DNA of 64,000 nucleotides, taken from positions 186,001-250,000 of the forward strand of contig JANWKT010000017.1 in NCBI GenBank assembly GCA_025451235.1, written 5' to 3'. Numbering within the stretch: position 1 is the stretch's first letter; every line of letters starts with the position of its first letter. Below, in pieces: positions 27,639 to 37,143 of this stretch. The stretch comes from Flavobacteriales bacterium. Its GTDB lineage: Bacteria; Bacteroidota; Bacteroidia; CAIKAF01. The position numbers were made by a program, and so were the translations under genes. The notes beneath the pieces were generated by a model. That model was not told the origin of the DNA. It saw only the letters and a program-made list of their open reading frames with translations, and did no database searches.

Positions 27639-28725
27639 ATGGCTATTACTACAGACCATATCAAAGAACTTGTAAAGCGCCTGGATGCGTTGAGGGGGTC
27701 TCTTTGACATAGATGGCAAATTGATCGAGCTGGAAGAAGAAAACCGGATCCGCGAAAATCCTAAATTCTGGGACAAACCAAAAGAAGCGGAAAAAGTAGA
27801 AAGGTCCATTAAACAAAAAGAAAAACTATTGGCTGAATTCAACGCAGTTAGATCTGCCGTGGATGATACCCAGGTCCTCTTTGATTTTTTTAAAGAAGGA
27901 GCTGCCGAGGAATCAGAACTTGAATCACAATATAAAATTGCATTCGAAAAACTCGAAGCCCTTGAGTTGAAAAAAATGCTTCGGGGTAAGGAGGATGCAT
28001 TCAATGCAGTTCTGCAAATTACCGCAGGTGCAGGGGGTACTGAAAGTTGTGATTGGGCATCCATGCTCATGCGTATGTACATTATGTGGGGAGAAAAAAA
28101 TGGATACAAAATAACAGAAACGGATTTTCAGGAGGGAGATGTAGCCGGTGTAAAATCTGTTACTTTAAATTTTGATGGAGAATATGCGTATGGATATTTA
28201 AAGGGAGAAAATGGTGTACATCGGCTGGTAAGGATTTCTCCTTTTGATTCCAATGCCAAACGTCATACTTCTTTTGCATCGGTCTATGTATATCCACTCA
28301 TCGACGATACCATTGATATAGAAGTGAAAGATTCGGAAATTGAATTCGAGACCTTTCGTTCGGGCGGAGCAGGAGGACAGAATGTAAACAAGGTGGAAAC
28401 GGCCGTAAGGTTATACCATAAACCCACAGGCATTGTTATTAAAAACCAGGAGAGTCGATCGCAATTGCAGAACAAAGAAAATGCGATGAAATTATTGAAA
28501 TCGCAATTGTACGAAAACGAAATGCGTAAACGTAACGAAGAGCGTGATGTGGTGGAAGGAAATAAAAAGAAGATCGAATGGGGATCGCAGATCCGCAGTT
28601 ATGTATTGCATCCGTATAAAATGGTAAAGGATAACCGCACTGATTTTGAGACCAGCGATACCCAAGGAGTATTGGATGGTAATATCGATGGATTTTTGAA
28701 ATCTTTCTTGATGGAGTATAATTAA
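27639..28725 (+). CDS. prfB: Peptide chain release factor 2, programmed +1 frameshift
   Basis: RF2 of 361 residues that releases nascent chains at UGA and UAA codons. The reading frame starts at the ATG at 27639, runs 22 codons to CTT, then meets an in-frame TGA at 27705-27707 and must shift +1 to GAC to continue (27706 onward) to the stop at 28725. The SPF anticodon-like tripeptide ([12 protein letters not shown]) and the GGQ motif ([18 protein letters not shown]) are both present. Annotation without the shift yields a truncated protein from an internal TTG at 27721. Confidence 0.95.
27691..27708 (+). promoter_or_regulatory. prfB autoregulatory frameshift site
   Basis: The AGGGGG Shine-Dalgarno-like hexamer, TCT spacer, slippery CTT and TGAC (AGGGGGTCTCTTTGAC) form the canonical RF2 frameshift element. 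Low RF2 slows UGA termination, promoting the shift and more RF2. Confidence 0.93.
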
Positions 28726-28734
28726 TGGGGCGGC

Positions 28735-28829
28735 TGTAAAAAAGTGAAATGTGTCTTGGGGCTTCGTCATGCTGAAACAAGTTCAGGATGACAGCGCTTA
28801 TCAACAAAAACACATTTCACTTTTTTACA
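28735..28829. repeat. Palindromic intergenic repeat (MITE- or REP-like)
   Basis: Perfect 20-bp terminal inverted repeats at 28735-28754 and 28810-28829 (TGTAAAAAAGTGAAATGTGT and complement) enclose a nested hairpin at 28766-28792 (GTCATgCTGAA/TTCAGgATGAC). The element lies just after the prfB stop and could also act as a terminator. No transposase is present. Confidence 0.7.
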
Positions 28830-28853
28830 CCGGGCTATACGCTAAACTCCTTA

Positions 28854-28873
28854 CCTGCGGTTGAAACCGCAGG
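28854..28873. repeat. Short perfect hairpin
   Basis: CCTGCGGTT, two bases and AACCGCAGG form a perfect stem. It is followed by a second G/C-rich imperfect hairpin (28875-28903). Neither has a T-run; they lie upstream of the amidohydrolase gene. Confidence 0.5.
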
Positions 28874-28951
28874 CTGCGGGGTATCGCTTCTATCCCTGCC
28901 GCAATTTCTTCTTCGAAAAAATTGGTACATTTAATCAATCAAAAACCATCC

Positions 28952-30604
28952 ATGAAAAAATATCTTTTCTTTTTTCTCCTGTCCAGCATACTATTCGCCT
29001 GCACAAAACCCAAGCAAAAAGTAGATCTTCTCATCCTGGGTCCCACCATTTATACAATAGACAAAGATTCTTCTACCTATACAGCCATGGCTATTGATAG
29101 TGGAAAGATCATTGCGTTGGGAAACGAAGCGAACATTATTAAAAAATATACCAGTGATAGCATTGTAAAACTTCCGGGTAAATTTATTTATCCTGGATTG
29201 ATAGATGCCCATTCCCATTTTTATGGATTAAGCAGGAGTATGGTAACTGCAGATCTTCGCGGAGCAAAAAGCGAGGAGGAAATGATCCAAAAAGTGGTGG
29301 AATTTAATTCTCCCGAAAACCAGGTCAATAGCGAATTAAAACCCCTTTGCATATATGGGAGAGGGTGGGACCAGAACCTCTGGGAATCCAAAGAATTTCC
29401 AACCAATGAAAAACTAAACGAGTTATTTCCAGACATCTTGGTTTGCTTAACAAGAATAGATGGACATGCTGCCTTGGTGAACCAGAAGGTGTTGGACGTA
29501 GCTGGTATTGATGAAAACACAAAGATCAGCGGAGGCGAATTCGTTAAGAAGAATGGGAAATTAACCGGCGTTCTCATTGACAATGCAGTGGATTTGGTGA
29601 CCTCTAAGCTGCCCACTCCGGATGATTTTGAAATGAAATTGGCCTTGCAAAAAGCAGAGGAAAAGTGTTTGAGCTATGGACTTACTACCGTTTGTGATGC
29701 TGGCCTGGATAAAGAGATCATTGATATATATGATGAAATGCATAAAAATGATCAGCTCAAGATCCGTATTTATGCCATGGCCAATCCAACCCAACCTACA
29801 CTTGGCTGGTTATTAAAGAACGGACCGTATAAAACGGCTCGCCTGCATGTGCATTCGGTAAAATACTATATGGATGGAGCTATGGGATCAAGAGGAGCCT
29901 GCCTATTGGGGGATTATGCAGATCAACCGGGGCATAAAGGTTTTTTATTAAATCCTATTGATAGCTTAAGAGCTTTGGCCATTCGGCTACACGATGCCAA
30001 GCTCCAATTGAATGTTCATTGCATTGGAGATTCGGCCAATAGGGTTACACTACAAACAATGGCCGAAGTATTAGGAATGGACACCAATGCCCGTTGGAGA
30101 ATTGAACATATGCAATTAATATCGGAGGAGGACCTGGGTTACCTTAAGCGCTATAATATTATTCCTTCCATGCAACCAACACATGCTTTATCCGATGGTT
30201 CATGGGTGATTGGACGATTGGGATTATGGAGATTGGGATTAGCCTATGCCATTCGAACAGCCATGATACAGTCTGGATTGGTTGCGTTTGGAACCGACTT
30301 TCCTGTGGAAGAGGTAAACCCTTTTCGAACCCTTTATGCAGCTGTTGCCAAAGAGAAAGCCAGCGAATTTTCATGGCTGTTTTTTGAAAAAGTAGACCGT
30401 TACCAGGCCTTGCAAGCGATGACGATCTGGGCAGCTTATGCCCAATTCGAAGAAAACGAAAAAGGATCTTTGGAACCCGGCAAGCTGGCTGATTTTATAG
30501 TGCTTGACCAGGACCTGCTGAGCGTTCATCAGGATAGCCTGGTGGGATTATTGCCCTCCAGGGTTTATATAAATGGCAAGCTTGTTGCAGGTAAAGAAAA
30601 GTAG
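28952..30604 (+). CDS. Lipoprotein amidohydrolase (YtcJ-like, TIM-barrel)
   Basis: A 550-residue lipoprotein starting at the ATG at 28952 (lipobox LFAC; the frame extending to 28922 lacks a signal-like start). The amidohydrolase_3 fold is shown by YPGLIDAHSHFYGL, a GRGWDQNLW segment, RIDGHAALVN, KYYMDGAMGSRGACLL, LNVHCIGDSANRV, RIEHMQLISEEDL and GTDFPVEEVNPF near the C-terminus, in the order seen in exported YtcJ proteins. It likely cleaves an amide or ester outside the cytoplasm; the substrate is unknown. Confidence 0.83.
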   Translation: MKKYLFFFLLSSILFACTKPKQKVDLLILGPTIYTIDKDSSTYTAMAIDSGKIIALGNEANIIKKYTSDSIVKLPGKFIYPGLIDAHSHFYGLSRSMVTADLRGAKSEEEMIQKVVEFNSPENQVNSELKPLCIYGRGWDQNLWESKEFPTNEKLNELFPDILVCLTRIDGHAALVNQKVLDVAGIDENTKISGGEFVKKNGKLTGVLIDNAVDLVTSKLPTPDDFEMKLALQKAEEKCLSYGLTTVCDAGLDKEIIDIYDEMHKNDQLKIRIYAMANPTQPTLGWLLKNGPYKTARLHVHSVKYYMDGAMGSRGACLLGDYADQPGHKGFLLNPIDSLRALAIRLHDAKLQLNVHCIGDSANRVTLQTMAEVLGMDTNARWRIEHMQLISEEDLGYLKRYNIIPSMQPTHALSDGSWVIGRLGLWRLGLAYAIRTAMIQSGLVAFGTDFPVEEVNPFRTLYAAVAKEKASEFSWLFFEKVDRYQALQAMTIWAAYAQFEENEKGSLEPGKLADFIVLDQDLLSVHQDSLVGLLPSRVYINGKLVAGKEK

Positions 30605-30616
30605 TAAATTTAAACC

Positions 30617-31108
30617 ATGAAAAAATTCTCTTCAGCCCTTGTTTTTTTTCTATTCCTCAACCATTTTACCCATGCGCAATTTGTATATAAATGGGAAAAG
30701 AACGGATTTAGTTTTACATCCCCCTTTGAGTTAACAAGACTGGAAACCACCTCCACCGATGAGTTCAATTGGCAAAGTGATGATTATACCGTAGAAATAT
30801 CAGCTTTTGGAATTGGTTATTACAATACTTATTATGGTGGCCGTGATATCAACAAGGTGGCAAAAGATGTAGCACTCGACCAAAGCTTTTATGATATTGA
30901 AGAGGGAGATTCTTTGCCTTTAATAGAAAGTGGATATTATGTATTGGCGAAAACCCCGGGAATGGAAGCCAACGAATATGCTTCGGTAATAGTTATTGTA
31001 GGGTTCAGTGATAAAAAAAAGATCTATTTTGAAGCCCGGATCTTTTGTTATAACAATAAATTTAAAAAAGGAATTGAAATAGCCAGGTCCTTTACTTTTG
31101 GCAAATAG
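30617..31108 (+). CDS. Exported protein of unknown function
   Basis: A 163-residue protein with a signal peptide (MKKFSSALVFFLFLNHFTHAQ). The mature domain resembles PsbP/YtfJ-like small beta sandwiches (GFSFTSPFELTRLETTS...YTVEISAFGIG...GYYVLAKTPGMEANEYASVIVIVGF). It overlaps the downstream membrane protein by 11 bp, suggesting a shared transcript. Confidence 0.5.
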   Translation: MKKFSSALVFFLFLNHFTHAQFVYKWEKNGFSFTSPFELTRLETTSTDEFNWQSDDYTVEISAFGIGYYNTYYGGRDINKVAKDVALDQSFYDIEEGDSLPLIESGYYVLAKTPGMEANEYASVIVIVGFSDKKKIYFEARIFCYNNKFKKGIEIARSFTFGK

Positions 31109-32585
31109 TTTTACCATATCGCCTAAACGCTCCGCATGGATCATTGCGATCATAGGAGGTATCTGGGCCTTTTTTATACATACCGATAATATTTCCTACT
31201 TAAAAGATTCAGGAAGTCCCAAATACGATCGTGGAATGATCCTTACTGCGGATGATGCATCTTATCTCGTTCCTGCAGAAAATTATTTGCGTACTGGAAT
31301 ATGGAAAGATAATTCGCAAGGCATCAGCTCCTATGTACAAAGGCCGCCGGGTATGGGATTCATGCACTTGGTCTTTTATACCATCAGTCCGGAAAATTAT
31401 CCATTGCTGCATAAAATATTCAATCTCCTGTTGCATGTACTTCAACTATATGTGTTTGGCTTGATTGCCCATATCCTCTTATCAAAAGGAAGAGCGGTTT
31501 TCGCCCAGGTATTTTATGCCATTCTCCCATTTTTCTGGGGATATTTGTTTTATTATTTGACTGAATCGGTTACTCCTGCATTGATCGTATTTTTGGTTTT
31601 TGGATATGTAAAATACCATCAGCACCCGGCCTCCAAATGGATCATTTTTCAGGCAGCAGTTTCGGGCATTTTATTGTTGATCAGGCCACAATTGATCATT
31701 TTTATTTTACCGTTTATATATTTTTTGTGGTCCTATATAAGGGAAAAACATTATAGAAAATGGCCATATTTTTTATTTGCGATTGTACTTGCCTTTGGTG
31801 GATTTGTAATGTGGCAGGTAAGGACCGCCACTATCGTAAAAAAATGGACCGGTATGCATCCCATTTATGATGTGACCAATAATACACAGTATAGACCCGT
31901 ACATAGGTCGTTGGGAGAATTGTACAAAATATGGGAACATGATGGGGAGAAGTTCCATTCACATTTAAGGCTTATTTGGGAGTACTCGCTAGAAGATAGT
32001 TCTATGCTAGAGTTCAGCATTCTGAATACCACCATGTCATTCCCTAAAAAGGTGTTTAAATATGCTTCTTATGAGGAGTTCAAGTACATCTTTACCGAAT
32101 ACTATTATGTTGCCAAAGAAATTGAACCCTATTCGAGGAACCGGATACCTGTTCCCGGTGAAAGCCCGAGAGAAAAAGCGTTGAGGCTGAAAATCGACAG
32201 CCTTACCCATGCATTAAAAAAGAAGATGTGGATAGAAAGTTATATAACTACACCTATTCATTCCGCCAAGTTTATGTTCACCAAGAGTCATCTTAACTTG
32301 TACGTGTTTCAGCATACCTATAGGGGAACTGTTTTTATGGAGATTACCCGATTCGCTACGGTGGGGCTTATTCTCATGCTCACTTTACTTACACTTCTGC
32401 AGTTATTTAATAAAAAAAACAAACCGGCTTTTTTATTGGCGTTGGCCACCATGGCCTATCTCTTTTATTTGTTCTTTGTACAAAAGATCAACGAAGAAAG
32501 ATATGTATTCCCTCTGTTACCCATGTTTGCCTTAATGGGCTATGAAAGACTCTATAGCTGGATCAAACGATTTACCAGGAAATAA
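31098..32585 (+). CDS. GT39-like polytopic membrane glycosyltransferase
   Basis: A 495-residue inner-membrane protein with about ten helices, beginning at a TTG inside the upstream gene because no upstream ATG precedes the first helix (AWIIAIIGGIWAFFI). The first periplasmic loop contains ILTADDASYLVPAENYLRTG and a KxxRPPGMGF segment, as in GT-C mannosyltransferases of the ArnT/PMT type. It probably uses a lipid-linked sugar donor. The C-terminus ends in NEERYVFPLLPMFALMGYERLYS, typical of this family. Confidence 0.65.
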   Translation: MANSFTISPKRSAWIIAIIGGIWAFFIHTDNISYLKDSGSPKYDRGMILTADDASYLVPAENYLRTGIWKDNSQGISSYVQRPPGMGFMHLVFYTISPENYPLLHKIFNLLLHVLQLYVFGLIAHILLSKGRAVFAQVFYAILPFFWGYLFYYLTESVTPALIVFLVFGYVKYHQHPASKWIIFQAAVSGILLLIRPQLIIFILPFIYFLWSYIREKHYRKWPYFLFAIVLAFGGFVMWQVRTATIVKKWTGMHPIYDVTNNTQYRPVHRSLGELYKIWEHDGEKFHSHLRLIWEYSLEDSSMLEFSILNTTMSFPKKVFKYASYEEFKYIFTEYYYVAKEIEPYSRNRIPVPGESPREKALRLKIDSLTHALKKKMWIESYITTPIHSAKFMFTKSHLNLYVFQHTYRGTVFMEITRFATVGLILMLTLLTLLQLFNKKNKPAFLLALATMAYLFYLFFVQKINEERYVFPLLPMFALMGYERLYSWIKRFTRK

Positions 32586-33032
32586 TTATACTCCAAATTG
32601 CCTTAAATGATGATCTAAATGTTTATACATTCCTTTTCCCCATTCCACAGGACTAAACTTTCCCATAATGGGATGAGGATGATCGGTACATATTTTTTCT
32701 CCCCCATGATGCATTTCTTCAATGGCGGCGATAAGTCGTTGTTTTTCCAATTCGAAATTTCTTTCATCCACCACATCGCCTCCTTTGATGGTCTTTACAT
32801 TTTTAGGAAAATTTCTTTCGTTGGAATAAGAGGACCTGAATAACCAACCCAATATACCCATGAATTGGCGGCGAGGTTTGAACTTTCCCATGGCCAACCC
32901 CATGGCATTGGCACAATGGGCCAGCATTTGTGCTACCTTCATTTTCCCCCATAAACCGGTGCTCTCCGGGCCCAATTTTTCAAGGCGCTGAAGGATCTCT
33001 GTTTTTGCTTCCGGTTCGAAAATGGATTTCAT
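32586..33032 (-). CDS. DUF1569 (DinB-like) protein
   Basis: A 148-residue protein of the DinB/YfiT group. It has the DUF1569 hallmarks WGKMKVAQMLAHCANAMGLAMG near residue 28 and HPHPIMGKFSPVEWGKGMYKHLDHHLRQFG at the C-terminus, with histidines that bind metal in relatives. It lies 3 bp after the PhzF gene on the minus strand. Confidence 0.82.
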   Translation of the reverse strand: MKSIFEPEAKTEILQRLEKLGPESTGLWGKMKVAQMLAHCANAMGLAMGKFKPRRQFMGILGWLFRSSYSNERNFPKNVKTIKGGDVVDERNFELEKQRLIAAIEEMHHGGEKICTDHPHPIMGKFSPVEWGKGMYKHLDHHLRQFGV

Positions 33033-33035
33033 TAT

Positions 33036-33821
33036 TTAAATTTCTATCTCCCCTTTCATATATGTAACTGCATTTCCACTGATCTCTACCCTTTCTCCTA
33101 AAAGTTTACATTGTAAATATCCTTTTCTGGCTGAAAGTTGAATGGCGGTTAAACGGTCTTTACCTAGTTTTTCGGCCCAATAAGGAGTTAAGGTAGTATG
33201 GGCAGAACCGGTTACAGGGTCTTCAGTGATGCCTGATTGAGGAGCAAAAAAACGAGATACAAAATCCACTTCATTACCGGGAGCTGTAATGATTACTCCA
33301 CGTCCACCCAGGGCATTGATGGCGCTAAAATCGGGGATCATATCCAATATCTCGGATTCATTTTTAAATACGAACATGAAATCTGTTTTTCCTTTAAAGG
33401 CTTCTATGGGTCGACTATTAAAACATTCATCAATGCTATTGGGGATCTCCATTTCTTGAAATACATCTGCAGGAAAGTTCAAGGTGAGGAGATCTTCGTT
33501 TTTTTCTACTGTTAATTCTCCGCTTCTGGACGAATAAAATGGGATATGATTTCCTTGGTGGTTTTCGTGATTAAAAAGTACATGGGCGGTGGCTAAAGTA
33601 GCATGCCCACATAGATCCACTTCCACTTCAGGGGTGAACCAACGAATGAGGAACTGATTATTTTCTTTTACATAAAAAGCCGTTTCGGCCAGGTTATTTT
33701 CCATGGCAATATGTTGCATCAGTTCATCAGAAAGCCATTCATCCAACGGACATACTGCTGCAGGATTTCCTCCGAACACTTTTTCAGTAAAAGCATCTAC
33801 CTGGTATATTTTTAATTTCAT
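33036..33821 (-). CDS. PhzF family isomerase/epimerase
   Basis: A 261-residue cytoplasmic protein with the diaminopimelate-epimerase fold. Signature YQVDAFTEKVFGGNPAAVCPL, catalytic Glu in MENNLAETAFYV, and the C-terminal GITEDPVTGSAHTTLTPYWAEKLG. The start at 33821 puts the first strand at the N-terminus. PhzF relatives isomerise enol or amino-acid-derived compounds; the substrate cannot be read from sequence. It may share a transcript with the DUF1569 gene. Confidence 0.85.
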   Translation of the reverse strand: MKLKIYQVDAFTEKVFGGNPAAVCPLDEWLSDELMQHIAMENNLAETAFYVKENNQFLIRWFTPEVEVDLCGHATLATAHVLFNHENHQGNHIPFYSSRSGELTVEKNEDLLTLNFPADVFQEMEIPNSIDECFNSRPIEAFKGKTDFMFVFKNESEILDMIPDFSAINALGGRGVIITAPGNEVDFVSRFFAPQSGITEDPVTGSAHTTLTPYWAEKLGKDRLTAIQLSARKGYLQCKLLGERVEISGNAVTYMKGEIEI

Positions 33822-33881
33822 GCTATAAAGATCGAAATACATTACAACTTACGAAAGTATTTTTTGGATATAGTATTGTAG

Positions 33882-33901
33882 GGACGGACGATTGTCCGTC
33901 C
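33882..33901. repeat. Perfect 8-bp hairpin in divergent promoter region
   Basis: GGACGGAC, GATT loop and GTCCGTCC. It lies between the PhzF and RseP genes and has no T-run, so it is more likely part of the neighbouring GC-rich island than a terminator. Confidence 0.55.
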
Positions 33902-33929
33902 TAAAACAGCCATATGATTCTTTTGCCCT

Positions 33930-34115
33930 GTCCAGGGGTGAAGCAAGTAGCTGACGGTGAAAACCGCTGTATTTTTTTGCCACCAGGGCAGAGCGGAGCG
34001 CCAGCGAGCTCTGGCCATGGAGTGCAAAAACAAGCGGTTGAGCCGGCACTACTGTGCAACACCTGGCAGGAAAGGCCCGGCGGGCGGCCCCTTAAAAAAC
34101 TAAAAATCCCCTGAA
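33930..34115. other. GC-rich structured intergenic island
   Basis: An unusually GC-rich stretch in an AT-rich genome between divergent PhzF and RseP genes. Bases 33962-33980 can pair with 34023-34038 (AACCGC... with ...GCGGTT, plus poly-T with poly-A), enclosing a CAGAGC/GCTCTG stem (33989-33994 with 34008-34013). It could be a structured RNA or an inserted repetitive element; no known RNA family was recognised and the short ORFs across it look non-coding. Confidence 0.45.
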
Positions 34116-34238
34116 TCCATTTTGTAATGGGGCTTTAAAAGGTTACTTTTGGCCCCGTCTGAACGCCAGCCCGAAAGAATTTCATTCTGTCGGGGGATAG
34201 GCCAGGAAGGACTTCATAAAAAATGATGAGACCGTTAT

Positions 34239-35585
34239 ATGGAATGGGTAGTTAAAATAGGCCAGCTCCTCCTGAGCTTGAGCATCTTGGTTTTTTTGCA
34301 TGAATGGGGCCATTATATTACTGCTCGGATCTTTAAAGTAAGGGTGGAAAAATTTTACCTGTTTTTCGACTTTTTATTTCCCATGCCCAACGTTGCTAAA
34401 TTTTCCATTTTTAAATTTAAGAGAGGTGATACAGAATGGGGTCTTGGCTGGTTCCCCTTAGGAGGCTATGTAAAAATTGCCGGTATGATAGACGAAAGTG
34501 CCGACAAGGAAGCTATGAAGCAACCGCCAAAACCAGATGAATTTAGAAGTAAAAAAGCATGGCAACGGTTGATCATTATTTTAGGTGGTATTACGGTTAA
34601 CCTCATCTTAGGTGTCCTTATTTTCTGGATGGTAAAATTTATATGGGGCGATAGATATGTCCCCTATAGTGAAGCAACCATCGCTGTATCGGATAGCACC
34701 TTACTGGAAGCCGGATTTAAAACAGGAGATAAAATAGTGGATTATAAATGGTGGGGTGATCTGGTGAACAATATTATATTGAACGATGTTAAAAATGTAA
34801 GGGTGGAAAGAGCAGGTGATACATTGAACTTTGCCCTTCCTACAGATATTGTAAAAGATATTATTGCAAACCCAAGAGCGGCTTATTTTGAACCAAGGAT
34901 GCCCTTTGTGGTGGGTGACTTAGAACTTAAATCCATTAACTATTCAAGTGGATTAAAAGTAAAAGACCAAATTGTTCAAATAGATACCATTCCTATTCAA
35001 TATTTTGATGAAGTGAAGGCGACCCTTGCCGGGTATAAAGGCAAAGTAGTTGAAGCAAAAGTGAAAAGAGAGAACGCCATTGTGGATGTGAAATTAAATG
35101 TAAATGACAAGGGATTGATAGAAGTAGCTGCCCTAGGTAATTATAGAGAATTACATAAAATGAACTTGATGCCGGAAGTACATGTTACCTATGGATTTTT
35201 TGAGGCATTACCTGCCGGATTCAACGCCGCCGTGAAGACCATTGTAGATTATGTAAAACAGTTCAAGCTCATTTTTACCCCATCCACCGGTGCATATAAA
35301 CAAGTAGGTGGATTTGGTGGTATGGCAAAAATGTTCCCCGGCGAATGGGATTGGGAGGCCTTCTGGAGAATGACTGCCATCCTTTCACTTGTATTGGCCT
35401 TTATGAATTTCCTTCCCATCCCGATGTTGGATGGAGGGTATATGATGTTTATTTTATGGGAAATGATTACCGGCAAACCTCCCGGTGAAAAATTTATGAC
35501 CATTGCGAATAATATTGGATTTTTTATTGTGATGGCCCTGCTGGTCTATGCCAATGGGAATGATATTTTAAAAGCAATTTTTTAA
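34239..35585 (+). CDS. rseP: RseP-type site-2 membrane metalloprotease
   Basis: A 448-residue inner-membrane zinc protease (M50B) that cleaves membrane-embedded substrates such as anti-sigma factors. The zinc-binding HEWGH lies at residues 21-25 of the first helix. GWFPLGGYVKIAGM follows, and two PDZ-like domains occupy about 155-320. The second active-site motif NFLPIPMLDGGYMMF is near 395. Full length for the family. The ALDH gene follows 3 bp downstream. Confidence 0.9.
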   Translation: MEWVVKIGQLLLSLSILVFLHEWGHYITARIFKVRVEKFYLFFDFLFPMPNVAKFSIFKFKRGDTEWGLGWFPLGGYVKIAGMIDESADKEAMKQPPKPDEFRSKKAWQRLIIILGGITVNLILGVLIFWMVKFIWGDRYVPYSEATIAVSDSTLLEAGFKTGDKIVDYKWWGDLVNNIILNDVKNVRVERAGDTLNFALPTDIVKDIIANPRAAYFEPRMPFVVGDLELKSINYSSGLKVKDQIVQIDTIPIQYFDEVKATLAGYKGKVVEAKVKRENAIVDVKLNVNDKGLIEVAALGNYRELHKMNLMPEVHVTYGFFEALPAGFNAAVKTIVDYVKQFKLIFTPSTGAYKQVGGFGGMAKMFPGEWDWEAFWRMTAILSLVLAFMNFLPIPMLDGGYMMFILWEMITGKPPGEKFMTIANNIGFFIVMALLVYANGNDILKAIF

Positions 35586-35588
35586 AGA

Positions 35589-37133
35589 ATGACCTTTGAC
35601 ATTCTCGACATATTAAAAAAATTAGAAGTTAACACAACGGGGGTTAATCCCGGAGTAAGCACCGGAGCCGATCATTGGCAAGGAAGCGGGAATGTATTAG
35701 ACTCTTTTTCCCCAGTGGACGGTAAACTGATCGCAAAGATAGGTACAGCTGGGAAAAAAGATTATGAAAAGGTAATGTTAGCTGCTACCGAAGCCTTTAC
35801 TACCTGGCGCATGATGCCTGCTCCTAAGCGAGGAGAGATTGTTAGACAGGTGGGTGATGAGCTCAGAAAATACAAATCGGAATTAGGTGCCCTGGTGAGT
35901 TATGAAATGGGGAAAAGCTACCAGGAGGGATTGGGAGAGGTACAGGAGATGATCGATATATGCGACTTTGCCGTAGGGCTGAGCCGCCAGTTATATGGAC
36001 TCACCCTTCATAGTGAACGACCTTTGCATAGAATGTACGAACAATACCATCCACTGGGAGTAGTGGGCATTATTACTGCCTTTAACTTTCCGGTTGCGGT
36101 ATGGAGCTGGAATACGGCCCTGGCATGGATCTGTGGGGATGTATGCATTTGGAAACCCAGCGAAAAAACACCTCTTTGTTCCATCGCTTGCCAGGTAATT
36201 ACAGCCCGTGTTTTTGCAAGGAACAATGTTCCTGAAGGTGTAAGTTGCATCATCAATGGAAATTATGAAGTAGGCGAATGGATGACTACAGATCATCGTG
36301 TTCCGCTGATCAGCGCCACCGGAAGTACAAGAATGGGTAAGATTGTGGGCAGCGCAGTTGCACAAAGATTTGGAAAATCATTGTTGGAATTAGGAGGAAA
36401 CAATGCCATTATAGTGAGTGAACATGCCAATATGGACCTGGCCATCCGGGGTGTTCTGTTTGGTGCGGTAGGTACTGCCGGCCAAAGGTGTACCAGTACA
36501 CGTAGAGTGATCATCCACGAAAAAGTATACGAAGCATTTAAGACCAGCCTGGTAAAAGCCTATGGGCAATTAAAAATTGGGAATCCGTTGGACACCACGA
36601 ACCTTGTAGGCCCATTGATTGACAAGCAGGCGGTTGAATTATATACCAAAGCCATAGAAAAAGGGAAGAAGGAAGGAGCTCACTTTATAGTAGAAGGAGG
36701 AGTATTGGATGGAAAAGGATTGGAAGGAGGCTGTTATGTAAAACCATGTATTGCTGAGGCGAAGAGCGAAATGGAAATTGTTCAACAGGAAACTTTTGCA
36801 CCTATTCTATACCTCATTAAATATTCAACCATAGAAGAGGCCATGGCTATTCAAAACGGAGTTCCTCAAGGGTTGAGCAGCGCCATTTTTACCAATAACC
36901 TGCAAGAATCGGAATATTTTTTATCGCATCAAGGAAGTGATTGCGGAATTGCCAATGTAAATATTGGCACCAGTGGTGCAGAAATTGGTGGGGCCTTCGG
37001 AGGAGAAAAAGAAACCGGCGGTGGTCGTGAGTCTGGCTCCGATGCCTGGAAGATCTATATGCGCCGACAAACCAATACCATTAACTGGGGAAGCTCATTG
37101 CCCCTGGCACAAGGTATTGAGTTCAATTTATAA
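35589..37133 (+). CDS. Aldehyde dehydrogenase, ALDH7 (antiquitin) type
   Basis: A 514-residue NAD-dependent dehydrogenase. Family motifs: GIITAFNFPVAVWSWNTALA near 155, GSTRMGKIV near 245, the catalytic Glu in LLELGGNNAIIV, and the catalytic Cys in GTAGQRCTSTRR near 300. The C-terminal FGGEKETGGGRESGSDAWKIYMRR is typical of ALDH7. Such enzymes oxidise alpha-aminoadipic semialdehyde/piperideine-6-carboxylate in lysine catabolism. It is 3 bp downstream of rseP, an arrangement without obvious shared function. Confidence 0.88.
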   Translation: MTFDILDILKKLEVNTTGVNPGVSTGADHWQGSGNVLDSFSPVDGKLIAKIGTAGKKDYEKVMLAATEAFTTWRMMPAPKRGEIVRQVGDELRKYKSELGALVSYEMGKSYQEGLGEVQEMIDICDFAVGLSRQLYGLTLHSERPLHRMYEQYHPLGVVGIITAFNFPVAVWSWNTALAWICGDVCIWKPSEKTPLCSIACQVITARVFARNNVPEGVSCIINGNYEVGEWMTTDHRVPLISATGSTRMGKIVGSAVAQRFGKSLLELGGNNAIIVSEHANMDLAIRGVLFGAVGTAGQRCTSTRRVIIHEKVYEAFKTSLVKAYGQLKIGNPLDTTNLVGPLIDKQAVELYTKAIEKGKKEGAHFIVEGGVLDGKGLEGGCYVKPCIAEAKSEMEIVQQETFAPILYLIKYSTIEEAMAIQNGVPQGLSSAIFTNNLQESEYFLSHQGSDCGIANVNIGTSGAEIGGAFGGEKETGGGRESGSDAWKIYMRRQTNTINWGSSLPLAQGIEFNL

Positions 37134-37143
37134 TCAATATACC

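Noticed and set aside
27705-27707. In-frame TGA as a nonsense mutation in prfB
   Set aside because: It is the canonical RF2 frameshift site with upstream AGGGGG and CTT.
33849-34114. Short frames on both strands over the island near 34 kb
   Set aside because: They overlap hairpins, lack ribosome-binding context and show no recognisable protein features.
36964-37143. Upstream extension of the lipoprotein frame into the aldehyde dehydrogenase gene
   Set aside because: It overlaps a well-supported ALDH end; the ATG at 37144 directly precedes a lipoprotein signal peptide.
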